Assembly (NCBI GenBank): GCA_900769565.1
Contig: CAAGHC010000043.1
Span: 1-45,756, forward strand
Direction of reading: 5' to 3'
DNA: 45,756 nt
Source of the DNA: Clostridia bacterium
GTDB lineage: Bacteria; Bacillota; Clostridia; Christensenellales; Borkfalkiaceae
In this document: positions 5,514-13,160 of the stretch, piece after piece
How positions within the stretch are numbered: position 1 is the stretch's first letter
Layout of the letters: each line of letters begins with the position of its first letter
Notes under the pieces: generated by a model
Databases searched by the model: none
Told to the model about the DNA's origin: nothing
What the model saw: the letters and a program-made list of their open reading frames with translations, nothing else
Position numbers and translations under genes: made by a program

Positions 5514-6002
5514 ATGAGTTGTTTAATAGCGGAAAAAGAAACAGTTAGCAAGGTATCAAATTTTATCTCTAGATTTTTAAACCAGGGTTTTAATTCTTTT
5601 GGTTTTGCGCCGACTAAAGCGGTTTTTGATGGTTTTAACGATTGCACTATATGCGGCTTTTATAATTCGGATCTGATTTATAAAAAACTCTATGAATTAA
5701 ATTTTGCCGCTTATAATGGACGCTACCTGGAAGGACAGGAAGAAAAGCCGGAAGAAATAGAAATATTTTATAAAAACCAAAATATAGATATATGGGAAAA
5801 TAGAGTATATAAAAACGGTTTTGAAAATGTGCAACCGTGGCATTTTGAAATATACAAACACATACAATTTTTACATTATCAATTATGTGAAGATGCTACA
5901 CAAGAACACGCAACAAGAAAAGCATTGCAAGAATTAGAAATTATTTTAGCAAGGTTTATTGTTAGCACAACGGCGGAATATAACGCTATACAATGGAGAT
6001 AA
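5514..6002 (+). CDS. Hypothetical protein (162 aa)
   Basis: The ATG is preceded by a GGGGTG site. The product is aromatic-rich (many Phe, Tyr, Asn) in its first two thirds and helical at the C-terminus (HATRKALQELEIILARF). No known motif is visible. It is probably translated with the upstream gene and followed by a GC-rich hairpin. Confidence 0.65.
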   Translation: MSCLIAEKETVSKVSNFISRFLNQGFNSFGFAPTKAVFDGFNDCTICGFYNSDLIYKKLYELNFAAYNGRYLEGQEEKPEEIEIFYKNQNIDIWENRVYKNGFENVQPWHFEIYKHIQFLHYQLCEDATQEHATRKALQELEIILARFIVSTTAEYNAIQWR

Positions 6003-6008
6003 ACAAAA

Positions 6009-6029
6009 GGCCCGGTATAATTCCGGGCC
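6009..6029 (+). other. GC-rich hairpin in operon
   Basis: GGCCCGG 6009-6015 pairs perfectly with CCGGGCC 6023-6029 around a 7-nt loop. No T tract follows, so it is more likely an mRNA-stability or processing element than a terminator. Confidence 0.6.
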
Positions 6030-6051
6030 GCATTATAGAAAGGAAAGGAAA

Positions 6052-6288
6052 ATGAAAAAAAGTATAGTAACGTTATTTGATGCAAAAGCGGGAGAGTTTA
6101 TACAAAAGTCTTTTTATTGTTTATCGGCAAAACAGGCGTTAATTGCTGCCGTGATGCGATACAACGGAAATTTTAATACATGGGAATATCCAGAAAATAT
6201 AGAGGGTATTTATAAATCAAACTGCATAAAGCATAGATTGCTATTTGATATTAACGAAAATTTGATTATGTATAGTCAAGAGGTATAA
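6052..6288 (+). CDS. Hypothetical protein (78 aa)
   Basis: The start at 6052 is chosen for the AAAGGAAAGG site just upstream; the frame is open further upstream but overlaps the hairpin and the previous gene. The N-terminus MKKSIVTLFDAKAGEF resembles a short beta-hairpin plus helix module. No family recognised. It lies in the same operon as its neighbours. Confidence 0.65.
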   Translation: MKKSIVTLFDAKAGEFIQKSFYCLSAKQALIAAVMRYNGNFNTWEYPENIEGIYKSNCIKHRLLFDINENLIMYSQEV

Positions 6289-6316
6289 AAGGAAGGAGCG
6301 TAAAAGGGGTGCAAAA

Positions 6317-6523
6317 GTGTCAAATTTAACGCATTTATTCAAAGTGAATCAAAAAGTATTTTATAAAAATGATGATTTTGATGCAATTAGAAAAATGGTT
6401 CCTTGCATCGTAAAAGCGACTTTCCAGGACCATATTATAATTACGGATATAGAAACAGACACAGATTTATGGATAGAACCGTGCTTTAACTTAGGGAATG
6501 TTTTCCCGGACTATAACTTATAA
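6317..6523 (+). CDS. Hypothetical protein (68 aa), GTG start
   Basis: The GTG at 6317 follows AAAAGGGG. The product is predominantly beta (VFYKNDD, IIITDIETDTDLW), suggestive of a small barrel such as SH3-like or OB-like, but no specific family is recognised. Confidence 0.6.
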   Translation: MSNLTHLFKVNQKVFYKNDDFDAIRKMVPCIVKATFQDHIIITDIETDTDLWIEPCFNLGNVFPDYNL

Positions 6524-6535
6524 AGGGTTTATAAT

Positions 6536-6712
6536 ATGAAATGGTATAATGTAGAATTAACACAAAACGAAAGTAATCTTTTTAAAGCGTTCTTAATGCG
6601 TAACAAGATAAAATTCGAAAGCAGCGGTTGTTATAATTTAGTGCATTTTGAGGTTTACGCAAGTAAAGAACAAGCGAATATGTTAAATACATTTTTAGAG
6701 ACTATTTTTTAA
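6536..6712 (+). CDS. Hypothetical protein (58 aa)
   Basis: This short frame starts with ATG at 6536 after AAAGGG and ends at TAA 6710-6712. The product looks like an alternating alpha/beta miniature domain (VELTQNESNLFKAFL ... VHFEVYASKEQANML), similar in feel to small phage proteins with an ACT- or ferredoxin-like half fold. Function unknown. Confidence 0.6.
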   Translation: MKWYNVELTQNESNLFKAFLMRNKIKFESSGCYNLVHFEVYASKEQANMLNTFLETIF

Positions 6713-6723
6713 AGGGGCATACA

Positions 6724-6804
6724 ATGAGACAGAAAAAACCATGGTACACAAAAAGAAGGCGCAAAAGAGGACGGCCCCGGAAGAAATTTTTCTTTTGGCT
6801 ATAG
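6724..6804 (+). CDS. 26-residue highly basic AT-hook-like peptide
   Basis: An AAAGGGG site lies 7 nt before the ATG at 6724, and the frame ends at TAG 6802-6804. About half of the 26 residues are Lys or Arg and the core RGRPRK is the classic AT-hook motif that binds the minor groove of AT-rich DNA. It is the last gene before the operon terminator. The good ribosome site and motif argue for a real peptide; very short length is the main doubt. Confidence 0.5.
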   Translation: MRQKKPWYTKRRRKRGRPRKKFFFWL

Positions 6805-6848
6805 TGCCGGAAAACATGATAAATAAAAGCATAGTAGAAAATAACAGA

Positions 6849-6890
6849 GAGGATCTAAACGGATAAAAACCGGGTGGATCTTCTTTTTTT
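6849..6890 (+). terminator. Intrinsic terminator of the 4583 operon
   Basis: GAGGATC 6849-6855 pairs with GATCTTC 6877-6883 (one G-T) and is followed by seven T. Confidence 0.75.
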
Positions 6891-7604
6891 GTTTGCGCTG
6901 CCGAAAAGCCGAACAAATAAAGAATAATAAAAGATAAAGCCGGGAACGGGGAAAGGAAGAAACGGTATAATAGCGTATAAAAGCGTATAAGGCCCATATA
7001 GCGACTTTTTGCGTTTAGTGTACTCTAATATACCTACGATAGAAACGGCTGCATATAGTCAAAATAGAACGTTCTGGCAAGGTGTCGAAAAGCCGATAAC
7101 ATAAGGGAAACAAAAGGAAATAGAGAAAGAAAGGATATAGAGATATACTACGGCTTGAAAGATAGGCTTTTTTGTTTGCTATGCTTTTGTACTATCGGCT
7201 TACAGTCTGTTTGGTGGGTGGTGGGTGTGGCATTTTCGGCTATGGGCATTCTAGCGCATGAATAGGGGAAATAGGGGCTATAACGATGGGCATATATACT
7301 ACTATACCTATATAATAATAACGCAAATACGGGCATTTTAGAGCGTTGTACTGTGTGAGAAAGCCTTGGAAAAGCCTTTATTTATACGGTTTTGTGCATT
7401 TTGTACAGTGCAAACAACGTGTACCCTATACATAAGGCACATATTGCACCCCAAAAAAGGGTAAAATTCCCAGTGAATATTTGGAAATGGGGAGGGGGGT
7501 GTCCCGATGCTGACCTGGATTTGAACTTATACCCATCCTTCCCTACAGAATAAAAAACCCACCATAGGGGGCCAAAATATACTTGTATGTCATTTATGAG
7601 GTTA
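6891..7604. other. Gene-poor region of about 0.7 kb
   Basis: No frame on either strand has a credible start, ribosome site or composition. Visible structure: GTATAA three times at exact 10-bp spacing (6965, 6975, 6985), a 7-bp inverted pair AGCCGAT/ATCGGCT (7091-7097/7194-7200) about 100 nt apart, and GTAC-centred short repeats near 7350-7410. It may hold an uncharacterised RNA or a regulatory/packaging site. Confidence 0.4.
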
Positions 7605-7634
7605 TTGACATACATAATAAAAAGGGTATATACT
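7605..7634 (+). promoter_or_regulatory. Promoter of the tandem RHH gene
   Basis: TTGACA 7605-7610, 18 bp, TATACT 7629-7634, about 30 nt before the start codon. Confidence 0.75.
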
Positions 7635-7665
7635 ACAGGTGATTTTTTGAGAGGGAGGTATATCT

Positions 7666-7947
7666 ATGCGACCAAAGAAAACAGTTGAAATGAAACGAGT
7701 GAGTATCAGACTAGAACCATACCAAGTAGCAACGATAAACGGCATTGCGAAAAAGAACGGAGAAACATTTACAAGTGTGCTTAGACGAATGGTTGATTTT
7801 TCGACCAACAAAGTAAGTGAGGATTGTATAGCGGTGTCGTTAGATAGTGCCGACCATGTGAAGTTGAAAGCACTGGCAAGAAGTAAGGGAAAGTCTGAAA
7901 GCGATTTGGCTGCCGAGATAATCAGTGGTTGCATGAACTTCATGTGA
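7666..7947 (+). CDS. Tandem ribbon-helix-helix protein (93 aa)
   Basis: Two RHH-like units occur in one chain. Unit 1 is VSIRLEPYQVATINGIAKKNG plus a helix starting TFTSVLRRMV. Unit 2 is IAVSLDSADHVKLKALARSKG plus a helix starting SESDLAAEII. Ordinary RHH proteins carry one unit and dimerise; a fused pair can act as a single-chain pseudo-dimer. GAGGGAGG precedes the ATG, and the gene has its own promoter, just upstream of the late region. Its target could be the late promoter or its own. Confidence 0.75.
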   Translation: MRPKKTVEMKRVSIRLEPYQVATINGIAKKNGETFTSVLRRMVDFSTNKVSEDCIAVSLDSADHVKLKALARSKGKSESDLAAEIISGCMNFM

Positions 7948-8033
7948 TTTTTTGGTACAGAAAAAGGGCCTTTAAAAATTTTTCGCAGAAAAAAACCGTC
8001 TATAGGGGAAAATTTATGGAAAATCCGTGTATA

Positions 8034-8062
8034 TTTACAATTTAATAATATAGAGTTAAGAT
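8034..8062 (+). promoter_or_regulatory. Candidate late promoter
   Basis: TTTACA 8034-8039, 17 bp, TAAGAT 8057-8062, about 90 nt upstream of the terminase genes, with an intrinsic terminator in between at 8105. The match is moderate. Confidence 0.45.
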
Positions 8063-8104
8063 ATAGATGATGAATTAGTACATTTTTAGAATACTCCTCC
8101 TGGA

Positions 8105-8131
8105 AAGCCGCCTGTAATGGGTGGCTTTTTT
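8105..8131 (+). terminator. Intrinsic terminator before the terminase genes
   Basis: An 8-bp stem AAGCCGCC/GGTGGCTT (8105-8112/8119-8126) is followed by T. It ends the RHH unit and may also act as a control point for late transcription. Confidence 0.85.
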
Positions 8132-8153
8132 AGGTTTGGAAGAAAGGGGCAAC

Positions 8154-8618
8154 ATGGCAACCAGAAGTAAGTTAAAGAATTATAACGGCCTTACAGATAC
8201 CGAGCAGAGGTTTTGTGATGCCTATATGAAAAATGGTGGTGACGGTGTTGCTGCTATGGAAGAAGCCGGATATTCGCATAAGTCGGCAAAGAGACTTTGG
8301 GCAGATATGTACAAGAAACCCGAAGTACAGAATTACTTGCAGACAGTCACAAAGACGATTGAACGAGAAACGATTGCGACTACGGCAGAGATCCGTGAAT
8401 TTTTGACATCTGTTATGAGAAACGAAGCAGAAATGACAGAATACATGAACCGTTTTATCGGTGGTGGCGAACAGGAAATCACACCAGTAGTCAGAAAGCC
8501 GAATAACCGGGAGAAGTTAGATGCTGCCGATAAACTTTTGAAGATTAGCGGTGCATACAACAAAGATGTTAATACGAATATTATTCCTATTGTCATTCAA
8601 AACGACTTAGGAAAATAG
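8154..8618 (+). CDS. terS: Terminase small subunit
   Basis: The start at 8154 is chosen because AAAGGGG lies upstream and the earlier in-frame ATG falls inside the terminator. The 154-residue product has the Terminase_2-type N-terminal HTH (LTDTEQRFCDAY, then a helix pair with AAMEEAGYSHKSAKRLW) that recognises phage DNA. A helical oligomerisation region follows, then a C-terminal segment that contacts the large subunit. It lies directly before the large subunit, as usual. Confidence 0.9.
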   Translation: MATRSKLKNYNGLTDTEQRFCDAYMKNGGDGVAAMEEAGYSHKSAKRLWADMYKKPEVQNYLQTVTKTIERETIATTAEIREFLTSVMRNEAEMTEYMNRFIGGGEQEITPVVRKPNNREKLDAADKLLKISGAYNKDVNTNIIPIVIQNDLGK

Positions 8619-8663
8619 AATATGTTGGTTGCGGTTTATCCAACACATAGAAAAAGCCAACAG

Positions 8664-8696
8664 GGAGATTATCCGTCAAAGGGTAGTCTCCTTTTT
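8664..8696 (+). terminator. Intrinsic-terminator-like hairpin between terS and terL
   Basis: GGAGATTA 8664-8671 pairs with TAGTCTCC 8684-8691 (one wobble) and is followed by five T. It is located inside the late operon. Confidence 0.8.
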
Positions 8697-8713
8697 GATT
8701 TTTTGAGAAAGGA

Positions 8714-9973
8714 GTGGTTGTCATAGCACAAGAAGCAAAGCAAGTTTCGTTACGACAGGTTATCGGACAGGGATATGATGAATTTTTCAACTTCAAAGGC
8801 CGTTATCTTGTGTGCAAGGGGAGCAGAGCAAGTAAGAAGTCAAAGACAACCGCTTTACGTTGGATAGTTTTACTGATGCAATATCCAACGGCAAACTTGG
8901 TATGTGTTAGAAAGGTGTTTAGTACGTTACACGATAGTTGCTTTGCGGATCTGAAATGGGCAATCAATCAGTTAGGAGTTCAAGACTTCTGGCAATATAA
9001 AGAAAGTCCGTTAGAGATTACCTATAAACCAACCGGGCAGAAAATTCTGTTTCGTGGTATGGATGATGCTTTAAAGTTGGCATCTATTACAGTACCAACA
9101 GGTAGTTTGTGTTGGTGTTGGGGCGAGGAGTTCTATGAGGTAATGGACGAAGATAGTTTTAACCTTTTAGATGAATCTATCCGTGGTGAGATTGCAGAAG
9201 GACTTTTCAAGCAGATTGTTATTACATTTAACCCGTGGAATGAGAAACACTGGTTGAAGAAACGATTTTTCGACACTCCAAACGATGAAAACAAACTGGC
9301 ATTAACAACCAACTATATGTGTAACGAGTGGTTGGACGATAACGATAGAGCATTGTTCGAAAGAATGAAAGAACAGAATCCTAGACGTTACCGAACTGCC
9401 GGGTTAGGTGATTGGGGTATTTCCGAGGGTGTTATCTACGAAAATTGGGAAGAACAGAAATTTACCGTTGATGCAATCCGTAAGAGAGGACATATTAAAG
9501 CGGCATTCGGCATCGACTTTGGTTTTACCGATGAAACGGCATTTGTGGCTTGTTTGATTGATGATAACAACAAGGAAATCTTTGTTTTTGATGAATGGGT
9601 AAAGAACAACGTCACGAATGAGGACATTTACAATGCAGTTTGGAGTTTGGGTTATTCAGACCAGATTGTAGTTTGTGATAGTGCTGAACCAAAATCCATC
9701 CAGGAACTTAGAAACTTAGGACTGTATAAGGCTAGACCGGCACGAAAAGGCCGTGATAGTGTCTTGTATGGTATTCAGTTAATACAACAGTATAAAGTGA
9801 TTATTCATCCGAATTGCGCTCATACAATCACGGACATTAGTAATTACAGTTGGGAAAAAGATAAGCAAGGAAATTTGGTAAACAGACCGAACCATGATTT
9901 TTCACATACTATGGACGCTTTGAGATATGCGGTTATGGATAAAGTGAGAGGTTCGGCTTTTTCTTTTGATTAA
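8714..9973 (+). CDS. terL: Terminase large subunit (PBSX XtmB-like ATPase/nuclease)
   Basis: DNA-packaging motor. The ATPase Walker A variant is GSRASKKSKTT at 36-46, and a Walker B-like acidic pair is CWGEEFYEV. The RNase H-like nuclease has GIDFGFTDE, VVCDSAEPKS and a C-terminal DFSHTMDALRYA, which supply the metal-binding acids. Length (419) is normal. The start is uncertain: the GTG at 8714 overlaps the Shine-Dalgarno sequence AAAGGAG, while ATA at 8723 is at ideal distance; no in-frame ATG occurs before the Walker motif is lost. Confidence 0.92.
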   Translation: MVVIAQEAKQVSLRQVIGQGYDEFFNFKGRYLVCKGSRASKKSKTTALRWIVLLMQYPTANLVCVRKVFSTLHDSCFADLKWAINQLGVQDFWQYKESPLEITYKPTGQKILFRGMDDALKLASITVPTGSLCWCWGEEFYEVMDEDSFNLLDESIRGEIAEGLFKQIVITFNPWNEKHWLKKRFFDTPNDENKLALTTNYMCNEWLDDNDRALFERMKEQNPRRYRTAGLGDWGISEGVIYENWEEQKFTVDAIRKRGHIKAAFGIDFGFTDETAFVACLIDDNNKEIFVFDEWVKNNVTNEDIYNAVWSLGYSDQIVVCDSAEPKSIQELRNLGLYKARPARKGRDSVLYGIQLIQQYKVIIHPNCAHTITDISNYSWEKDKQGNLVNRPNHDFSHTMDALRYAVMDKVRGSAFSFD

Positions 9974-9982
9974 GGAGGCAAC

Positions 9983-11476
9983 ATGAACGGATTCTTACCG
10001 TATGGTGCAATGACAAACATTGCAAACAACATTGTGAATGAAGGCGCACAGTCGGTAATGTCCGATAAGCGTTTTCTTGAAAAAGAGATTAAAGAATGGA
10101 AAGATTCTGCGAAACGGCAAGAAATGATTGTAGCAGACCAGTATTACAATGGGGACCACCCTATTAAATTCTCCAAAAGAGAAGTAATTGGTGAGGGCGG
10201 TAACAAAGTTGAGGTTGACAATCTGCCGAACAATCGTATTATCGACAACCAGTACCAGAAAGCGGTAGACGAAAAGAAAAACTACATCATGGCAAAACCA
10301 CTTACCATTACCGCAAAAGATTCTAAGTATGGTGAAACCGTAAAGAAATACTACAATGCAAAGATGCACCGCACATTAAACAGAGTTTGTCGAGAAAGTA
10401 TCGACAAGGGCGTTGCTTTTTTATATCCGTATTATGACAGTAACAGTGTGTTACGGTGGAAACACTTCCGTTCATGGGACATTATACCTTTCTTTGAAGA
10501 TGAAGAAAGAACGATTTTAGAAGCGTTTGGCCGTTTATATACCATTGAGGGTTACGAAGGTGAAGAACGTAAGGTATTTGAGTTTTTCGATTACTACACC
10601 GCAGACGGTATCAAGCATTACCGATTAGAGGGTGGCCGACTTTTTGAGAACGAACTAGAAGAAGATGAACCGTATGCTTCTATCAATGTTCCGGCAGAAG
10701 GTGGTTACGAAAAGAAGTATTTCAACTGGCAGAGAATACCACTTATCGTTTTCAAGAGAAACGAAAAGGAAATCCCGCTGATCCGTAACACAAAGAGTAT
10801 TCAAGATGCAATCAACCGTATAGTTTCTAATTTCGTAAACAACATGGAAGAAGATGTGAGAAACACAATTATGGTTCTTATCAATTATGACGGTGAGAAT
10901 TTGGGTGATTTCCGACAGAAACTTTCTACATACGGTGCAGTAAAGGTAACAACGATTGACGGACAGGCCGGGGACGTAAAAACCTTACAGGTACAGGTTA
11001 ATGCCGAGAACTACAAAGCAATCTTAGGTATTTTAAAAGAAGCATTGGTTGAAAATGCACGTTCTTTTAATGTAAAGGACAACCGATTGACTTCCGATGC
11101 TAACCAGATGCACATTCAGACGGCTTATCACGATATGGACCTTGATGCTGACGATATGGAAGTTGAGTGGCAAGCAGCATTCGAAGAAATGATGTTCTTT
11201 ATCAATGCAGACATTAAGAATAAAGGCGGTAACGTGCCGGAGGATGCAACGGTAACATTTACATTCAATAGAAATATGATGATTGATGAAAATGCAATCA
11301 TTCAGAATTGTGTTGTATCTAAGGATATTATCAGTGATGAAACAATCCGTGCAAAGCATCCGTGGTGTGTAGATCCAGAAAAAGAGAAACAGTTGCTTTC
11401 CACACAGATGAAAGAAGAAGTAGCATATAACCCTACAGGAAAGACACCGACCTACAAGGATGGTGAGGATGAATGA
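9983..11476 (+). CDS. Portal protein (SPP1 gp6-like)
   Basis: The ATG follows TAAGGAGG. The 497-residue length, the VDNLPNNRIIDNQYQKAVDEK segment near 75-95 and the acidic C-terminus fit the SPP1-type portal family. The portal forms the dodecameric ring at the head vertex that docks the terminase and nucleates capsid assembly. The stop overlaps the next ATG (ATGA). Confidence 0.9.
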   Translation: MNGFLPYGAMTNIANNIVNEGAQSVMSDKRFLEKEIKEWKDSAKRQEMIVADQYYNGDHPIKFSKREVIGEGGNKVEVDNLPNNRIIDNQYQKAVDEKKNYIMAKPLTITAKDSKYGETVKKYYNAKMHRTLNRVCRESIDKGVAFLYPYYDSNSVLRWKHFRSWDIIPFFEDEERTILEAFGRLYTIEGYEGEERKVFEFFDYYTADGIKHYRLEGGRLFENELEEDEPYASINVPAEGGYEKKYFNWQRIPLIVFKRNEKEIPLIRNTKSIQDAINRIVSNFVNNMEEDVRNTIMVLINYDGENLGDFRQKLSTYGAVKVTTIDGQAGDVKTLQVQVNAENYKAILGILKEALVENARSFNVKDNRLTSDANQMHIQTAYHDMDLDADDMEVEWQAAFEEMMFFINADIKNKGGNVPEDATVTFTFNRNMMIDENAIIQNCVVSKDIISDETIRAKHPWCVDPEKEKQLLSTQMKEEVAYNPTGKTPTYKDGEDE

Positions 11477-12642
11477 CTTTAGAGGAATATATGTTTCAGA
11501 TAGGGGAGAACGAATATTCAGAAGATGTTCGTTTCCTCTTATCTGTCATAGAAACAGAAGATAGCCTAAAAGAAGATATTGAACGGTTACTATTCCTATT
11601 TTCTAAGGGTAAGATAACAAAGCGTAAACTAAAAGCAGAAATCAATAGCCTTATAAATTCGTTTTTTGATTATTTCAGCCATGATTTTGAGGAAGTTTTG
11701 CAAAAAAGTTTCTTGGATAACCTTTTAGAGACTGCTTTTGTTATTCAACTTATTAAAAATAGATTTAACAAAGTAACTCTGGGCAAACTTAACCCAAATT
11801 GGCACATCAACAAGGAATCTTATATTGATGATATGTTGTTTTACAAAGGACGGTTGCAACAAGATATTCTCAAAGAGATAAACCGAGGCATTATATACGA
11901 CCAGGATATTTCGGTAGAAAAGGCTTTTAAAACGCTCGAAAACAGTATGAAAGCAATGATAGATACCGAATGTTCGTATGCGGAAAGACAAGGCACAAAA
12001 ACGGCTTTTGATAATGAGAGTATCAAGAAATACAGATACTTAGCGACACTTGATACCAAGACTTGCGAAGATTGTGCAGAGTTGGACGGAAAAGTGTTCC
12101 TTGTCAAAGATGCAGAAGTCGGTGTTAATTACAGTCCGATGCACCCACATTGTAGATGTGTAATACTTCCATACTTTGAAGATTTCGAAACAGGTACAAG
12201 GGCGGCAAGGGATAAAGATGGCAACACAATTCAAGTGCCAAACACAATGACCTTTGCTGAATGGAATAAAAAGTACGGCAAAACCGTAGTAAATAACAGT
12301 AAAGCACTTGAAAAATCCGGGAAAAGTGGTAAAATAATATCAGAGTTTACAATCCATGATGACAAAATCAATAAATTCTGTTTGAAACAAGGTTCAAAAC
12401 ACGCAGAAGAATTTTTTAATGTAGGATATGAACCTTCGGACGGGGAATTGTTAAAGCACGATATACTGACACAGACTACGAATGAAAGAGTAGACATTAA
12501 AATTGAGGACACGGGAGCAGAGAAGTTCAGTATATTCATGGAATTGGGCAAAACAAAGAAAAAACGGTTCAGAACTGTATGGCAGAAAAATACGCCAAGT
12601 AGTAAACCAAGATTGATTACGGCACATAGAGAGGACGAGTGA
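11473..12642 (+). CDS. MuF/SPP1 gp7-like head protein with C-terminal toxin-like domain
   Basis: The N-terminal ~275 residues are the minor head morphogenesis domain, with its hallmark (CEDCAELDGKVF ... PMHPHCRCV) at roughly 195-230. After a linker, residues ~290-389 carry GSKHAEEFF..GY and end with a FRTVW ... PRLITAH segment. This resembles the DUF6883/BECR-type nuclease toxin modules attached to MuF proteins and polymorphic toxins. MuF proteins are carried inside capsids, so the C-terminus could be an ejected effector. Toxin identity is inferred from the motif pattern. The following gene fits an immunity partner. Confidence 0.8.
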   Translation: MTLEEYMFQIGENEYSEDVRFLLSVIETEDSLKEDIERLLFLFSKGKITKRKLKAEINSLINSFFDYFSHDFEEVLQKSFLDNLLETAFVIQLIKNRFNKVTLGKLNPNWHINKESYIDDMLFYKGRLQQDILKEINRGIIYDQDISVEKAFKTLENSMKAMIDTECSYAERQGTKTAFDNESIKKYRYLATLDTKTCEDCAELDGKVFLVKDAEVGVNYSPMHPHCRCVILPYFEDFETGTRAARDKDGNTIQVPNTMTFAEWNKKYGKTVVNNSKALEKSGKSGKIISEFTIHDDKINKFCLKQGSKHAEEFFNVGYEPSDGELLKHDILTQTTNERVDIKIEDTGAEKFSIFMELGKTKKKRFRTVWQKNTPSSKPRLITAHREDE

Positions 12643-12839
12643 TAGCATTGAACGAAAATGATACAGTTAGAATTAAAAAGAATAATGTAGTCGGTGTTAT
12701 CATTGACATTTACGAAGTCGGTGGCGTGACGCACTACTCGGTAGAGGCCAACGAGAAAACAGTCGAAGCGGAAGGAGGATACGGAAAAGAGTATCCAATA
12801 TTTGATTGTTTGGCAGAAGAAATAGAATATCTTGATTAA
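12639..12839 (+). CDS. Candidate immunity protein (DUF4926-like, 66 aa)
   Basis: The GTG at 12639 overlaps the MuF stop by 4 nt, with GAGG upstream (an in-frame TTG at 12648 is an alternative start). The product is a small beta protein: NDTVRIKKNNVVGVIIDIY, then HYSVEANEK, with an acidic end (EEIEYLD). The pattern resembles DUF4926, a family known to me as a neighbour of DUF6883-type toxins. Coupled translation immediately after the toxin-like domain supports an antidote role. A terminator follows at once. Moderate confidence. Confidence 0.6.
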   Translation: MIALNENDTVRIKKNNVVGVIIDIYEVGGVTHYSVEANEKTVEAEGGYGKEYPIFDCLAEEIEYLD

Positions 12840-12868
12840 AAAGCATCCTAGAAATAGGGTGCTTTTTT
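12840..12868 (+). terminator. Intrinsic terminator after the MuF/immunity pair
   Basis: A 10-bp stem (AAGCATCCTA 12841-12850 with TAGGGTGCTT 12855-12864, GAAA loop) is followed by a T run. Confidence 0.9.
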
Positions 12869-12906
12869 GTTGCTACAAAACACTAAAGGATAAGGAACGT
12901 GGGGGT

Positions 12907-13038
12907 ATGGCACTTTGCAAAAATGAGCAACTAAAAGCAGTACACACTTCGTCCGGCGCAATGACTTGGATAAGCGTGTGTAAGAAAACAAGAAAGCAAT
13001 GTAGTATGTGTAAAAAGATAAAGGCAGAATCAAAATAG
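12907..13038 (+). CDS. Small cysteine-containing protein (43 aa)
   Basis: The ATG at 12907 follows GTGGGGGT. The 43-residue product has C4 and a C-terminal VCKKTRKQCSMCKK cluster, consistent with a tiny zinc knuckle. It is bracketed by two intrinsic terminators (12840 and 13020), like a moron insertion in the head operon. The in-frame ATG at 12832 is rejected because it would run through the terminator. Confidence 0.55.
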   Translation: MALCKNEQLKAVHTSSGAMTWISVCKKTRKQCSMCKKIKAESK

Positions 13039-13053
13039 GTTCTGTCTTTTTTT
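13020..13053 (+). terminator. Intrinsic terminator before the tRNA
   Basis: A 10-bp stem (13020-13029 with 13040-13049, one wobble) is followed by a T run and includes the stop codon of the small gene in its loop. Confidence 0.9.
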
Positions 13054-13056
13054 ATT

Positions 13057-13128
13057 GGCGGGATAGAGCAGTGGTAACTCGCTAGGCTCATAACCTAGAA
13101 ATCGTTGGTTCAAATCCAACTCCCGCAA
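13057..13128 (+). tRNA. tRNA-Met (anticodon CAT)
   Basis: A complete cloverleaf. Acceptor 13057-13063/13121-13127 has six pairs and a G1-A72 mismatch. D arm 13066-13080. Anticodon stem CTAGG/CCTAG (13082-13086/13094-13098) has CAT at 13089-13091. T arm GTTGG/CCAAC (13104-13108/13116-13120). CCA is not encoded. The unpaired 1-72 position recalls initiator tRNA, but the three stacked G-C pairs of initiators are absent (AGG/CCT). Lysidine-type Ile is possible. Confidence 0.9.
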
Positions 13129-13160
13129 TTCGTTGGTGAACGTAAAACACAAAAAACAAT

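Noticed and set aside
6695..6997. Minus-strand open frame of 100 codons
   Set aside because: No Shine-Dalgarno site, antisense to the basic peptide gene and terminator, Phe/Leu/Ser-rich shadow composition.
7500..7560. tRNA-like T-loop sequence (GGATTTGAAC) on the minus strand
   Set aside because: The stems of the T arm do not pair and no acceptor or anticodon arm can be built; at most a decayed remnant.
7382..7615. Minus-strand open frame of 77 codons in the gene-poor tract
   Set aside because: No ribosome site, no coding-like composition and no family resemblance; it is a chance frame.
12832..12906. Extended N-terminus of the 43-aa protein
   Set aside because: It would translate straight through an intrinsic terminator hairpin; the ATG at 12907 has its own ribosome site.
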